Below, one piece after another: positions 47,170 to 56,678 of a stretch of 64,000 bases of DNA; the stretch's first letter is position 1; each line of letters starts with the position of its first letter. This DNA is from Corynebacterium tuberculostearicum (GTDB lineage: Bacteria > Actinomycetota > Actinomycetes > Mycobacteriales > Mycobacteriaceae), in NCBI RefSeq assembly GCF_016127015.1, contig NZ_CP065972.1:1054001-1118000 (forward strand), read 5' to 3'. Position numbers and translations under genes: made by a program. The notes beneath the pieces were generated by a model. It saw nothing but the letters and a program-made list of their open reading frames with translations. It was not told the DNA's origin and made no database searches.

Positions 47170-48249
47170 TTAAAACAGCCCGGCCGCGCCCTCCGGCGGA
47201 GTAAGCCCTAGGTGTCGCCATGCTGCAGCGGTAGCTACACGGCCGCGTCCCGTGCGCGCAACCATCCCGGCACGCACCAGGTAAGGCTCACACACTTCCT
47301 CTACCGTCGAGGGCTCCTCGCCCACTGCGATGGCCAGTGTGCTCACGCCAACCGGTCCGCCGCCGTGCCCCTTAATCAAGGCATTGAGCACCGCTCGGTC
47401 GAGGCGGTCAAGTCCCATGTCATCTACGTCAAAGACTTCGAGCGCTCCCTGGGCCGCACTGAGATCAATCCGGCCGGTGCCATTGACCTCGGCATAGTCA
47501 CGAACGCGGCGCAGCAAACGGTTAGCAATACGCGGGGTTCCGCGCGACCGAGAGCCAATTTCTACCGCCGCATCGTGGTCAATTTCCACATCCAAGATGT
47601 GGGCGGCGCGCTTGATCACCTGGGTGAGATCGGCCGTGTCGTAGTACTCCATCTGCGCGGTGAAACCGAAGCGGTCGCGCAATGGGCCCGTGAGCATGCC
47701 GGCGCGCGTAGTCGCACCGACCAAGGTAAAAGGCGGAATCTCTAGCGGAATAGAAGTAGCACCGGGCCCCTTGCCCACGATGACGTCAATGCGGAAGTCC
47801 TCCATTGCCATGTACAGCATTTCTTCTGCTGGCCGGGCAATGCGGTGGATCTCATCGATGAACAGGACATCGCCTTCCATAAGGTTGGAAAGCATTGCGG
47901 CCAAATCACCGGCGCGCTCCAAAGCGGGTCCAGAAGTCATACGCAGCGAGGTGCCCAGCTCCTGGGAAATAATCATCGCCATTGTGGTCTTGCCCAAACC
48001 GGGCGGCCCCGAAAGCAAAACGTGGTCGGGCGTCACCCCACGGTTCTTTGCCCCCTTAAGCACAAGGGAAAGCTGCTCGCGTACCTTGGGTTGGCCGATA
48101 AACTCCTCGAGCGACTTTGGACGCAAGGAGCGTTCAATATCATGCTCCTCGGAGTGCGCGGTGGCATCCACATCGCTATTGCGCTGGGTGGCGTGTGCCG
48201 CGTCGACGCTCTCAGGGAGATTGAACTCGGTGCGCTCAATATCGGACAT
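47170..48249 (-). CDS. ruvB: Holliday junction branch migration ATPase RuvB
   Basis: Hexameric motor that migrates Holliday junctions with RuvA. The 359 residues have [18 protein letters not shown], Walker [13 protein letters not shown], Walker [19 protein letters not shown], sensor 1 [11 protein letters not shown], the Arg finger region GPLRDRFGF, and a C-terminal winged helix. It follows ruvA by 21 bp. Confidence 0.97.
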   Translation of the reverse strand: MSDIERTEFNLPESVDAAHATQRNSDVDATAHSEEHDIERSLRPKSLEEFIGQPKVREQLSLVLKGAKNRGVTPDHVLLSGPPGLGKTTMAMIISQELGTSLRMTSGPALERAGDLAAMLSNLMEGDVLFIDEIHRIARPAEEMLYMAMEDFRIDVIVGKGPGATSIPLEIPPFTLVGATTRAGMLTGPLRDRFGFTAQMEYYDTADLTQVIKRAAHILDVEIDHDAAVEIGSRSRGTPRIANRLLRRVRDYAEVNGTGRIDLSAAQGALEVFDVDDMGLDRLDRAVLNALIKGHGGGPVGVSTLAIAVGEEPSTVEEVCEPYLVRAGMVARTGRGRVATAAAWRHLGLTPPEGAAGLF

Positions 48250-48270
48250 GATTGTCAGCCTTCCTGCCGG

Positions 48271-48888
48271 TTATTTCTTCTTGCCCAGCTGCGCCAGCGC
48301 CGCACGCAAGAGAGAGGACGTATCGGCATCGGGATTTTCCGCGTAGGCAGATTCCACCACGGGGCGCGCTGCCTTATCGCTAAACCCAAGGCCAACAAGC
48401 GCCTCAGTCACGCTTTCAACCACGGCACCACCGGCCGGCGCGATGGCGGTATCAACGGAGCCTGCGGCGGCGGGCTCGCTTGGCGCAAAGGCCGCTACCT
48501 TATCTTTCAGCTCCAGAGCCAAGCGTTGGGCCATACGCTTGCCGACGCCCGGGATAGACTGCAGGGCCTTCACATCTTCCGCGCCAATTGCGGCAGCAAG
48601 TTCCCCTGCCCCCATGACCGACAGCGCCGCCAGGGCCAGCTTAGGCCCTAGGCCAGACACAGATTGCAGCACGTGGAACATCTCGCGATCTTCATCAGCG
48701 CTAAAGCCATAAAGAGTCAGAGAATCTTCCTTGACCACCAGGTTGGTAAGAACCGTAGCCTGTTCTCCGCGACGCAAGGTGCCCAGTGTTTTTGGGGTAG
48801 CCAGAAACTTGTACCCCACGCCTGCACAGTCGATAACCCCATGGTCGAGTCCAATATGGATTACCTCTCCACGCAGTGCAGCAATCAT
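48271..48888 (-). CDS. ruvA: Holliday junction branch migration protein RuvA
   Basis: Tetrameric junction-binding protein. The 205-residue protein starts MIAALRGEVIHIGLDHGVID, contains the helix-hairpin-helix motifs VSGLGPKLALAALSVMG and SIPGVGKRMAQRLALELK, and ends in a RuvB-binding domain III (ALVGLGFSDKAARPVVES). Middle gene of ruvC-ruvA-ruvB. Confidence 0.96.
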   Translation of the reverse strand: MIAALRGEVIHIGLDHGVIDCAGVGYKFLATPKTLGTLRRGEQATVLTNLVVKEDSLTLYGFSADEDREMFHVLQSVSGLGPKLALAALSVMGAGELAAAIGAEDVKALQSIPGVGKRMAQRLALELKDKVAAFAPSEPAAAGSVDTAIAPAGGAVVESVTEALVGLGFSDKAARPVVESAYAENPDADTSSLLRAALAQLGKKK

Positions 48889-48922
48889 TGGCTTCTTATC
48901 CTTCCACTCTCAGTAAAATTCC

Positions 48923-49489
48923 CTAGCGCTTGTTGCCCTGGCCGCGCACGCCGCTGGTCTTAGCACCAAGCCCGAGCCCGGTATGGTCCATCCGCACAAT
49001 GGCCGGGGCACGCCAGCAGTGGCACACTGCCAACGCAAGAGCGTCGGCGGCGTCGGCAGGCTTGGGCGGTTCAGTCAACCCCAGAATACGGGTAATCATG
49101 GTGGTCATCTGCTTCTTATCTGCGCGTCCGTTCCCTGAGATGGCCTTTTTCACCTCCGACGGGGTGTACATGTACACCGGAATATCGCGTTCAGCCGCAG
49201 CCAGCACCAGCACCCCTACGACGTGGGCCGTTTGCATGACTGTGGATACCTGGCCGCGTTCGAAGACGCGCTCGATCGCAACCACATCTGGCGAATAGTC
49301 ATCCATCCACTCTTTCGCCGCCACCGAAAGGCGCAGGAGGCGCTCCGTCAAGTCCTTATCGCTCGGGGTGCGCACCACGCCGACAGAAACGGGAAGGATT
49401 GCTCGGCCACGACCAGCCTGAACCACCGAAAGTCCGCAGCGCGTCAAGCCTGGGTCAATTCCCATCACGCGCATTCCTTCTAGGTTCAT
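48923..49489 (-). CDS. ruvC: crossover junction endodeoxyribonuclease RuvC
   Basis: Cleaves Holliday junctions. The 188 residues show [16 protein letters not shown] near 9-24 (first acidic catalytic residue), [19 protein letters not shown] near 70-88 (second), and [13 protein letters not shown] near 141-153 (final pair). First gene of ruvCAB. A 179 bp gap separates it from yebC. Confidence 0.96.
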   Translation of the reverse strand: MNLEGMRVMGIDPGLTRCGLSVVQAGRGRAILPVSVGVVRTPSDKDLTERLLRLSVAAKEWMDDYSPDVVAIERVFERGQVSTVMQTAHVVGVLVLAAAERDIPVYMYTPSEVKKAISGNGRADKKQMTTMITRILGLTEPPKPADAADALALAVCHCWRAPAIVRMDHTGLGLGAKTSGVRGQGNKR

Positions 49490-49589
49490 CTCTCCCCCAT
49501 TGTCATGTCGGCACCACCGTGCACTGCCTACCGCCCCATTATGGACTACACACAGGTGTTCTACAAGCGTAGCATCCAGTCAACCCATG

Positions 49590-49644
49590 GAAAAGCGCCG
49601 GCAACGTCTCCTGCGGGCAATCCCCACGGAGCGCTACCGGCGCT
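49590..49644 (-). terminator. yebC terminator
   Basis: Minus strand AGCGCCGG and CCGGCGCT pair around a loop that contains further short pairings, followed by TTTCC. It lies 25 bp after the yebC stop, so ruvCAB probably has its own promoter. Confidence 0.6.
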
Positions 49645-49668
49645 AAGATTCGTTCCTGCTAAAGAGGA

Positions 49669-50424
49669 TTAGTCCTCGTTCAGCTCGGCTAGAACCTCAT
49701 CGGAGAGATCCATATTAGTGTAGACGTTTTGCACATCGTCGGAGTCTTCCAAGGCATCAATGAGGCGGAAAATCTTCTTGGCGTCATTGGCCTCCAGCGG
49801 CACCTCGACAGACGCACGGAAGTCATTGTCGGAGTCATCGACCTCAATATCGGCGTCCTTGAGCGCGTCCTTGACTGCCTGCACATCTGTCGGTGCGCAA
49901 ACAATCTCAAACTTCTCGCCCTGGTCCTTAACCTCTTCCGCGCCTGCTTCCAGCACGGCCATCAAGACGTCATCCTCCGTCAGCTCGCCTTTTTCTACCA
50001 AGACGTAGCCGGTACGGGTGAACATGTAGGCCACAGAGCCGGACTCACCCAGGTTGCCGCCGTTCTTGGACATCGCGGTACGCACGTCGGTCGCCGCACG
50101 GTTGCGGTTATCCGTCAGACACTCAATAAGCATAGCTACGCCGTTCGGGCCATAGCCTTCGTACATGATGGTTTCCCAGTCGGCGCCGCCGGCTTCTTCA
50201 CCGGAACCGCGCTTGCGAGCACGCTCAATATTGTCATTGGGGACGGAGGCCTTCTTGGCCTTCTTGATCATGTCATCAAGGGTTGGGTTAGCCGCTGGGT
50301 CACCACCGCCGGTACGAGCCGCCACTTCGATGTTCTTGATCAGCTTGGCAAATTCCTTGCCACGCTTGGCATCGTTGGCAGCCTTCTTATGCTTGGTAGT
50401 TGCCCATTTCGAGTGGCCTGACAT
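49669..50424 (-). CDS. yebC: YebC/PmpR family regulatory/translation protein
   Basis: A 251-residue cytosolic protein of the YebC family, described as a transcription regulator and more recently as a helper at stalled proline stretches. It starts [25 protein letters not shown], with the family signature region up to about 30, then [28 protein letters not shown] sequence, [15 protein letters not shown], and [11 protein letters not shown]. The Asp/Glu-rich end is usual. Alone between two terminator-bounded units. Confidence 0.95.
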   Translation of the reverse strand: MSGHSKWATTKHKKAANDAKRGKEFAKLIKNIEVAARTGGGDPAANPTLDDMIKKAKKASVPNDNIERARKRGSGEEAGGADWETIMYEGYGPNGVAMLIECLTDNRNRAATDVRTAMSKNGGNLGESGSVAYMFTRTGYVLVEKGELTEDDVLMAVLEAGAEEVKDQGEKFEIVCAPTDVQAVKDALKDADIEVDDSDNDFRASVEVPLEANDAKKIFRLIDALEDSDDVQNVYTNMDLSDEVLAELNED

Positions 50425-50517
50425 GTAGTCCCTTTCTAATCGGGTGCTGAAACTGGTGGCAATTATACGTGTGCTGCACGAACGCGTGAAAGCGACCCCC
50501 TTATAAGCGGGACATTC

Positions 50518-51390
50518 TTATACATTGTGCCAATTGCCATGGGCAGAGCCGCTGCCCAAATTTTCATCTAAGTAACGTGTAAGGCCCTCTTGATTTACCA
50601 TCGCCACCAATTCACCCTGCTCTGTAAAAATTTTGCCCCGCGCAACCGCCGTTGCGTTCGACGCCGTGGGTGATACCTGCTCATACAACAACCACTCATC
50701 CACGCGGAATGGGCGCAGGAACCATATCGCATGGTCAAGGCTGGCCAATTGCACTTTTTCTCCCTGATGCGGAATAAGGGCCGAGCGAATCAGCGTCATA
50801 TCTGACATATAACTCAGCGCAGCGCAGTGAAAGGCAGAATCCGCTGGGAGATGACCTGTGTTGCGGAACCAGATATACCGATAGCCTGCACCGGTGCGCT
50901 CTGCAGCCACCGGATCGCGTCCTTCTTCTGGCACGAGGCGAATATCCCATTCCTCCCACTCTTTGAGGATAATCCGGGTGGAGTACGGGGCCCCACCGCC
51001 CATCCGAGCTGCCTCCTCGGGCCCTAGTACCTTCGGCGCGGCGTCCTGATGCTGCGGACCATAGTCACCGTCGCGGTGAAAACTAGCCATGAGAGTAAAA
51101 AGGAGCACGTCACCTTGGTAGACACGCACCTGCCGATTAGCAAAGGATCTCCCCTCCCGAATGCGTTCGACCCGGATCTCAATTGGCCGGCTCGCATCGC
51201 CAGGGCCGACAAAGTAGCCATGCAGGGAGTGGATATCTTTGCCGGACACAGTGCGCTGGGCTGCGGCCATTGCTTGAGCAGCAATCTGCCCGCCGAAAGT
51301 ACGTTCAATCCGCGACTCCACAGCAGGGCCTTTGAAGACATCAGACACTTTTGTTTCCTCGACGGCCAGAACCTCGCGAATAGATGCCAT
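50518..51390 (-). CDS. tesB: acyl-CoA thioesterase II
   Basis: A double-hotdog thioesterase hydrolysing acyl-CoA, 290 residues. FGGQIAAQAMAAAQRTV near 33-49 and SLHGYFVGPGDASRPIEIRVERIREGRSF (in parts: SLHGYFVGPGD, RIREGRSFANRQV) form the first hotdog. ASLDHAIWFLRPFRVDEWLLYEQ holds the conserved DHxxWFH/R-type Asp in the second. ATG 51390 (MASIREVL) is preferred over the one at 51396. Confidence 0.92.
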   Translation of the reverse strand: MASIREVLAVEETKVSDVFKGPAVESRIERTFGGQIAAQAMAAAQRTVSGKDIHSLHGYFVGPGDASRPIEIRVERIREGRSFANRQVRVYQGDVLLFTLMASFHRDGDYGPQHQDAAPKVLGPEEAARMGGGAPYSTRIILKEWEEWDIRLVPEEGRDPVAAERTGAGYRYIWFRNTGHLPADSAFHCAALSYMSDMTLIRSALIPHQGEKVQLASLDHAIWFLRPFRVDEWLLYEQVSPTASNATAVARGKIFTEQGELVAMVNQEGLTRYLDENLGSGSAHGNWHNV

Positions 51391-51570
51391 CTGCACACTC
51401 CCTATGTTCTACATCACTTTCTAGGCAATTACCGTCCACACTACTCACTGGACGAGCCGTCAGTTTGTTTTTCAATTCGTCCCCCACTTCTGGGAGCAAA
51501 AGTGGAGGAATTTTCTAGAAGAAACTATGTCCGCTACCGAAGTAGGCGCGCATTGAATAAAGTCTTTTGA

Positions 51571-52911
51571 GTGAAACGCATCGCTTCTGTTCCAGCAGTA
51601 TGGATTGGGTGGGTCATCGCCCGCCTCGTCCTTATTTACCTACTCAAGATTAACCACAATCCCAGGGGCGATGTCGCATATTATTTTGCCGGGCTCTTTG
51701 GCGATGACCCGACAACGATGACCGAATACCCCCACTCGGGCACGTGGCCCACGGTGCTTTTGGGATGGCTCACCGGCGAAAATATCACCGCATTCTATAT
51801 CGGCTTCACCATCATGACCCTGCTTGTTGACGCCGCCTTTTTAGCCCTCCTCCTGCGCCACCACCCGACTCAACCGCGCAGTTTCCAGGCCGCCTGGTTC
51901 TGGGTCCTCTTCGGCACCGCAGCTGGCCACACCTTTGTGTGGCGTCTCGATATATTCCCCGCCTTAGCCGTGGCCGGGGCAGCTGCACTTCTAGCTACCC
52001 GTCCGCTCATCGCCTCAGCGGTACTGGGATTTGCCACCACGATGAAGCTATGGCCAGGAGTCCTCGCTGCCGGCTTGGTGGGCCGCTTCAACAGCTCTGC
52101 AACCTGGCAGCGCCTACTCGCGTTTTTCTGCACCATCGTCGCGGTCTGCACCGTCACGATTACTGCCTCTGGCACCGAGCGCCTGCTTTCACCGCTGAAT
52201 TATCAGGGCGTGCGCGGTCTCCAGTTGGAGTCCATCCCGGCGACGTTCCTGTTGCTGCAGGCACATCGCTCTCCGGGGCGGTGGCACCTGGGCTACGCTC
52301 CGTCCAAGAGCTTTGAAATTTCCGGGCCTGGCGTAGATACCGCAATGACGTGGAGCACTATTGCCACCATTGCCATGCTCGTCTTCGCAGTGGGCTGGGC
52401 GCTGTACCGCCTGTGCGCCGGCGGATGGACCACCCGCACGACCATGGCGTTTTTTACCGTTATGGTCCTGCTTCTTATCGCGACGAATAAGGTTTTCTCC
52501 CCGCAATACATCGTCTGGCTGGGCCCCTTGCTTGCCGTGGTGATCCGCCAGCGCCTGCCGCAAGGATTCGCCTCCCTGCGGAGATTCCAAGCCTTGTTAG
52601 CGTCCTGCACCATCATCGCCGCCGTGCTGGGCACCTTGGTCTACCCATTCAACTATGACTACATCTGGAACCACGTGGGCGAGAACATGTTCGCCGTCTA
52701 CCTATTGGTGGCCCGCAATATCCTCATCGTTGTCATGGCCATCATCGGACTTGTCTGGTTTGCAGTTGAGGTGGCCCTGGCTTCGAAGGTCGAGCGGGCA
52801 GGTGTGCAGCAGCGACAGTCTCCTTCCTCCCCGGCAGATGGCGCGGCTGCTAGCGCCGAGGCACAGCCGGTATTCCGTCGCCGACGCGGCCGGCACGCAC
52901 TTGCCTCCTGA
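51571..52911 (+). CDS. GT-C fold polyprenyl-phosphate-dependent glycosyltransferase (GT87-like)
   Basis: A 446-residue integral membrane protein with about ten hydrophobic helices, no signal peptide and a basic, disordered C-terminal tail. The early extracytoplasmic loop has DVAYYFAGLF and EYPHSGTWP, consistent with the acidic catalytic loop of GT-C enzymes that use polyprenyl-phosphate mannose. Position beside pimA and PI synthesis genes points to lipomannan or lipoarabinomannan assembly, but exact linkage cannot be read. Starts with GTG at 51571, divergent from tesB. Confidence 0.75.
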   Translation: MKRIASVPAVWIGWVIARLVLIYLLKINHNPRGDVAYYFAGLFGDDPTTMTEYPHSGTWPTVLLGWLTGENITAFYIGFTIMTLLVDAAFLALLLRHHPTQPRSFQAAWFWVLFGTAAGHTFVWRLDIFPALAVAGAAALLATRPLIASAVLGFATTMKLWPGVLAAGLVGRFNSSATWQRLLAFFCTIVAVCTVTITASGTERLLSPLNYQGVRGLQLESIPATFLLLQAHRSPGRWHLGYAPSKSFEISGPGVDTAMTWSTIATIAMLVFAVGWALYRLCAGGWTTRTTMAFFTVMVLLLIATNKVFSPQYIVWLGPLLAVVIRQRLPQGFASLRRFQALLASCTIIAAVLGTLVYPFNYDYIWNHVGENMFAVYLLVARNILIVVMAIIGLVWFAVEVALASKVERAGVQQRQSPSSPADGAAASAEAQPVFRRRRGRHALAS

Positions 52912-52932
52912 AACTTGAGGTAGATCTGCTGG

Positions 52933-53397
52933 CTACTCGGCCAGCATATAGTCAAAATATCCCGGCAGTTTTGCGGTGCCGCCCAGATGAAAGAGCCGTA
53001 CCGCAGGGCGCAAGCGCAGCGCGCGAGTGTCGCTGACCGCCTCGTTGTAGAAGCGATGGGCAAGTTGGATGCGGCCCTCGGCGTCGGCAAGCGCGGCAGG
53101 GCGACGGTCCGCCGGAAACTCCCTCACTATGGCGGCAGATAGTTCCCGCTCGGCCATCGTGCGTGGTTCGAAATGACCCTGATAGAGCTCGGTAGATTCC
53201 GCTCGCTGAGCTATCGCTGCAAGCTCTGGTGCTACGGCCGCTGTCACAGCTGCCCTGCGGTCTAGAGCCGCCTGCAGCTGGGCCAGCGAGGCATCAGTGC
53301 GGATGTGCAGTGAGTTAAGCCGCTGGGCGGTAAAAAACGCCCACAAACCGACGATGATAAGTAGCAAGAGGACTAGAGCAATTTCAATGGCCATCAA
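52933..53397 (-). CDS. LemA-like single-pass membrane protein
   Basis: A 154-residue protein with an N-terminal helix (MMAIEIALVLLLLIIVGLWA) and a helical rest: NSLHIRTDASLAQLQAALDRR, REFPADRRPAALADAEGRIQ and LAHRFYNEAVSDTRALR. The helix and the RFYNEAV motif recall LemA proteins, though the whole is shorter. It overlaps the pimA stop by 4 bp and ends the PI/PIM block, suggesting coupled expression. Its role is unknown. Confidence 0.65.
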   Translation of the reverse strand: MMAIEIALVLLLLIIVGLWAFFTAQRLNSLHIRTDASLAQLQAALDRRAAVTAAVAPELAAIAQRAESTELYQGHFEPRTMAERELSAAIVREFPADRRPAALADAEGRIQLAHRFYNEAVSDTRALRLRPAVRLFHLGGTAKLPGYFDYMLAE

Positions 53398-54497
53398 CGC
53401 TTCACCCTCACCTTGGTACCGTCTTGGACAGTCTCATAGACCTGCATCACGGCCGCCGCTACATGGTCCCAGTCATAGGTGCTGGCGCGTTGGACGCCAT
53501 TGCGCACCAACTGGGCCCGATACTCGGCGTCATCAAGCACCTCGTTGAGGACGCGAGCCAAATCCTCGCTGTCTTCATTGCGAAAGAGTGCGCCGGCAAC
53601 CTCGTCGGAATCGGCATTGCACACCGCACGGAAGGCTTCAAGATCGGAAGCAACGACAGCTGCGCCGGCGGCCATGGCCTCTACCAGCACGATGCCGAAG
53701 CTTTCGCCACCGGTATTTGGGGCCACGTAGACATCGGCACGGCCCAGGATTTCTGCCTTTTCGGCGTCGCTGACCCGGCCTACAAAATCCACACCCTCAA
53801 CTTCGCGGGCGCGGCCGCCGCCCATGATGGTCACGCGGATATCGTGGTGTACTTGGCGGAGCGCGCTCAGCAGGATATCGAGGCCCTTGCGCGGTTCATC
53901 CAAACGTCCCAAGAAGACAACTTCCAGGGGATCGCCAGAGGCTTTGGCCGGGCTGCGGCGCCGAGCCTGGGCGTAGACCGACGTATCCACGCCGTTGGGA
54001 ATGAGGACCGGGTCTCCGCCCAATTGCTCCACCTGCCACCGCCGCGCCATGTCGGATACCGCGATGCCACCCCGGATCTTTTCCAAGAAGGGAACGAGGA
54101 AAGGTTTGGCCAGGGTCAGCACCAGGGAGCTAGACGCAGAAGCGTGATACGTCGCCACCAGTGGGCCTTGGGCCACGGCCAACGCGGTCATGGAAAAGCT
54201 CGGGGAGTTCGGCTCATGGATGTGCAAGACATCGAAGTCGCCCTCCTTGATGAATTGCTTTACCTTGCGTGTTACATGGGGCCCCACGGACAGGCGCGCC
54301 ACCGACCCGTTGTACGTGATGGGGAAAGCCGGCCCTCCCTTGACTACGAAATCCGGGAGCTGGGTGGATTCCGCAGCGGGGCCAATGACCTGTACATGGT
54401 GCCCTTGCTCAATGAAGACAGTCGCTAGGTCAAGAATATGGGCTTGAACCCCGCCTGGTTCATCGAAAGAGTAGGGGCATACGATTCCTATGCGCAC
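53394..54497 (-). CDS. pimA: phosphatidyl-myo-inositol mannosyltransferase PimA
   Basis: Adds the first mannose from GDP-mannose to phosphatidylinositol at the inner membrane face. The 367-residue GT-B (GT4) enzyme starts VRIGIVCPYSFDEPGGVQAH, the canonical PimA N-terminus. It has HIHEPNSPSFSMTALA, a central FLGRLDEPRKGLDILLSAL, and VYVAPNTGGESFGIVLVEAM, the EX7E sugar-nucleotide motif. The GTG at 54497 overlaps the acyltransferase TAG by one base, so translation is coupled. The frame to 54614 lies inside that gene. Confidence 0.95.
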   Translation of the reverse strand: MRIGIVCPYSFDEPGGVQAHILDLATVFIEQGHHVQVIGPAAESTQLPDFVVKGGPAFPITYNGSVARLSVGPHVTRKVKQFIKEGDFDVLHIHEPNSPSFSMTALAVAQGPLVATYHASASSSLVLTLAKPFLVPFLEKIRGGIAVSDMARRWQVEQLGGDPVLIPNGVDTSVYAQARRRSPAKASGDPLEVVFLGRLDEPRKGLDILLSALRQVHHDIRVTIMGGGRAREVEGVDFVGRVSDAEKAEILGRADVYVAPNTGGESFGIVLVEAMAAGAAVVASDLEAFRAVCNADSDEVAGALFRNEDSEDLARVLNEVLDDAEYRAQLVRNGVQRASTYDWDHVAAAVMQVYETVQDGTKVRVKR

Positions 54498-55441
54498 TAG
54501 CTCCCCCCTTCCCGCGATGGCCCAGTGTGGCGGGCATTGCGGGCATTTTCGGCCGCCCGCGCTTGCCGACGCCTCTCTATGTCCACATTCCACTGCGGCT
54601 GCAACATATGCCAATCCTCCGGGTGGCGGCGGATATTGGCGGCGAAGCCATCGGCCATGCGCTGCGTTGTCTCCTGCAAGTCCGTTACCTCGAGCTCAGG
54701 AGACACAGAGAGCCCCCAGCCCTCGCCTGCAAACCAGGAGTGCACCACGTGCAGGGCGGCGCCAGTCTCTAGGGCAAGCTGTGCGGGACCGGCGGCCATA
54801 TTGGCCTTTTCCCCCATGAAATCCACGGTAACGCCGCTTCGGGTGAGGTCGCGCTCAGCCAGCAGGCAGACCACGCCACCGGCTTCCAGCACCTCTTTGA
54901 GACGGGCGAAAGGCGAGGCTTCGCCGCCGGTGAGGGGGAGAACCTCAAAGCCAAGGGTTTCGCGGTAGTCCACAAAGGCGTCGAAAAGCACTGCGGGCTT
55001 AAGGCGCTCTGCAACGGTAGTGAACTGGCCATAATGGCCGACGAGGAAGACACCCGCCATATCCCAATTACCGGAATGCGGCAATGCCAAAATGGTGCCG
55101 CGGCCGGATTGAGCCGAAGCATCAAAATGCTCAAGGCCTTCCAAGCCGCTGAGCAAGCGCTCATGCAGCCCGGCATCACGGTGGATAGCTGGCAGGCGGA
55201 ACGCCTCCATCCAATAGCGCGTATAGGAGCGCACGGAATCCCGCACCAACGCGCGGGTAACGTTTTCCGAGCCCACCACTCGCGCTAGGTTGCGGCGCAA
55301 GCCCTCCATTCCCCGACCGTTGCCACTTGCGTAGTCCGCACCCCAGCGAAAAAGTGTGCGCGCCATGGGCTCGGGCAGACGGCGCACCACCTTCCACCCC
55401 GCGAGGTAACCCGCCGCGGAAAGGTCTTCTCTATCCCACAT
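54497..55441 (-). CDS. phosphatidylinositol mannoside acyltransferase (LPLAT family)
   Basis: Acylates the 6-position of the first mannose of PIM on the cytosolic face. The 314 residues hold the HX4D motif LPHSGNWDMAG near 108-118, LTGGEASPFARLKEVLEAGG, and LLAERDLTRSGVTVDFMGEKA, as in HtrB-type acyltransferases. Next to pimA, as in mycobacteria, which makes the PatA assignment likely. Arg-rich C-terminal tail. Confidence 0.9.
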   Translation of the reverse strand: MWDREDLSAAGYLAGWKVVRRLPEPMARTLFRWGADYASGNGRGMEGLRRNLARVVGSENVTRALVRDSVRSYTRYWMEAFRLPAIHRDAGLHERLLSGLEGLEHFDASAQSGRGTILALPHSGNWDMAGVFLVGHYGQFTTVAERLKPAVLFDAFVDYRETLGFEVLPLTGGEASPFARLKEVLEAGGVVCLLAERDLTRSGVTVDFMGEKANMAAGPAQLALETGAALHVVHSWFAGEGWGLSVSPELEVTDLQETTQRMADGFAANIRRHPEDWHMLQPQWNVDIERRRQARAAENARNARHTGPSREGGS

Positions 55442-55480
55442 GGTGTCACAACCTCCTGATTTTAGGCGGTTCAGTACGAG

Positions 55481-56086
55481 TTACTGCTGCTCTTGGCGGG
55501 CAGCAATAACCAAACGCTGGCACACGGTGAAGACGGAGCCAACGGCCAAGATCCACAGCGCTACCTCAATGGCATGCGGTACTCCCAAGCCCTCGAGGCC
55601 GATGCCGCCCAAGCCCAAAATAAGCCGCTCGGGACGCTCGATCAGGCCGCCGACCATCTTGAATCCGGACGCTTCTCCCCTAGCCTTGATATAGGAAATG
55701 ACCTGAGAACATACCAAGGTGACAAAGCACGCAATAACCGTGATGCGGGAAGAATCCGCAGAATAAATCAGCCACCATGCAATAGCACTGAACAATGCAC
55801 CGTCGGTGATGCGATCACAGGACGCATCCAAGGTCGCACCAAAGGCAGTAGCCTTGCCGGTCAAGCGCGCCATGGTGCCATCGAGCATGTCGAAAGCGGC
55901 GAAGAGGCCGGACAAAACGGCAGCGGAAAAAAGGTGGCCGGTAGGAATGAGGATCACAGAAATAGCAATGGTGACAATGGTTCCCACAATGGTGACCACA
56001 TTCGGGGTCAGGCCAAGCTTCAAAAAGGTCTTGGCTATAGGTTCCACCACCACGGCGGCGGGCTTTCGCCCATGCACGCTAAGCAC
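55481..56086 (-). CDS. pgsA: phosphatidylinositol phosphate synthase (CDP-alcohol phosphotransferase)
   Basis: Joins CDP-diacylglycerol to inositol phosphate in the membrane. The 201-residue protein has the motif MLDGTMARLTGKATAFGATL then DASCDRITDGAL, i.e. D-x2-DG-x2-AR-x8-9-G-x3-D-x3-D, and about six hydrophobic helices. The GTG at 56086 overlaps the HIT gene stop by 8 bp; the GTG at 56077 is an alternative, and the longer frame to 56173 is rejected. It is upstream of the acyltransferase and pimA genes that use its product. Confidence 0.92.
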   Translation of the reverse strand: MLSVHGRKPAAVVVEPIAKTFLKLGLTPNVVTIVGTIVTIAISVILIPTGHLFSAAVLSGLFAAFDMLDGTMARLTGKATAFGATLDASCDRITDGALFSAIAWWLIYSADSSRITVIACFVTLVCSQVISYIKARGEASGFKMVGGLIERPERLILGLGGIGLEGLGVPHAIEVALWILAVGSVFTVCQRLVIAARQEQQ

Positions 56087-56678
56087 GCGAATCCTCCTCT
56101 TCCATCTCGCGCCATCCTTCTGCCAGCACGCGGCGCGTATCCTGCAGAAGCTGCGGTAATACCTTAGTCCCATCGAGGACAGTCATAAAGTTACTATCCC
56201 CGGGCCACCTTGGCACCACATGCAGGTGCAGGTGATCTCCCACCGAGCCGCCCGAAGCGCGACCCAGGTTCAGGCCCACATTGATGGCTTCTGGGTGTGA
56301 AACCCGCTTGAGCACCCGGACGGCCTTTTGCGCGAAGGCCATCAACTCCTGAGATTCCTCTCGCGTGAGGTTCTCCAGCTGCGATTCCTTGCGATACGGC
56401 ACCACCATGAGGTGCCCGGCGTTGTACGGAAACAGGTTCAGCAATGCATAGACGTACTTGCCTCGAGCAATGATGAGCCCGTCTTCGTCACTACCCTGTG
56501 GCGCTTCGACGAAGGGGTCCTTAGAACGCTTGGCAATATAGGCCATGCGATAAGGCGCCCATAACCGCTCGAGGCGGTCCGGCTCGCCAGCGCCTGAGTC
56601 AACGAAGGTCTCCTCCGCAGCGTGGTTTTCAGCGACGGCGGAGCTGTCGGTTTCGTGTGTCTCTTTAGCGTCGGGCAC
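56079..56678 (-). CDS. HIT family nucleotide hydrolase/phosphorylase
   Basis: A 199-residue cytosolic HIT protein. [18 protein letters not shown] near 83-100 and [15 protein letters not shown] near 147-161 give the HxHxH active site; the second half matches the Ap4A phosphorylase-like HIT group of actinobacteria. The N-terminal 35 residues are acidic and disordered. It overlaps thrS by 14 bp and pgsA by 8 bp, showing tight coupling. Substrate not certain. Confidence 0.9.
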   Translation of the reverse strand: MPDAKETHETDSSAVAENHAAEETFVDSGAGEPDRLERLWAPYRMAYIAKRSKDPFVEAPQGSDEDGLIIARGKYVYALLNLFPYNAGHLMVVPYRKESQLENLTREESQELMAFAQKAVRVLKRVSHPEAINVGLNLGRASGGSVGDHLHLHVVPRWPGDSNFMTVLDGTKVLPQLLQDTRRVLAEGWREMEEEDSRA

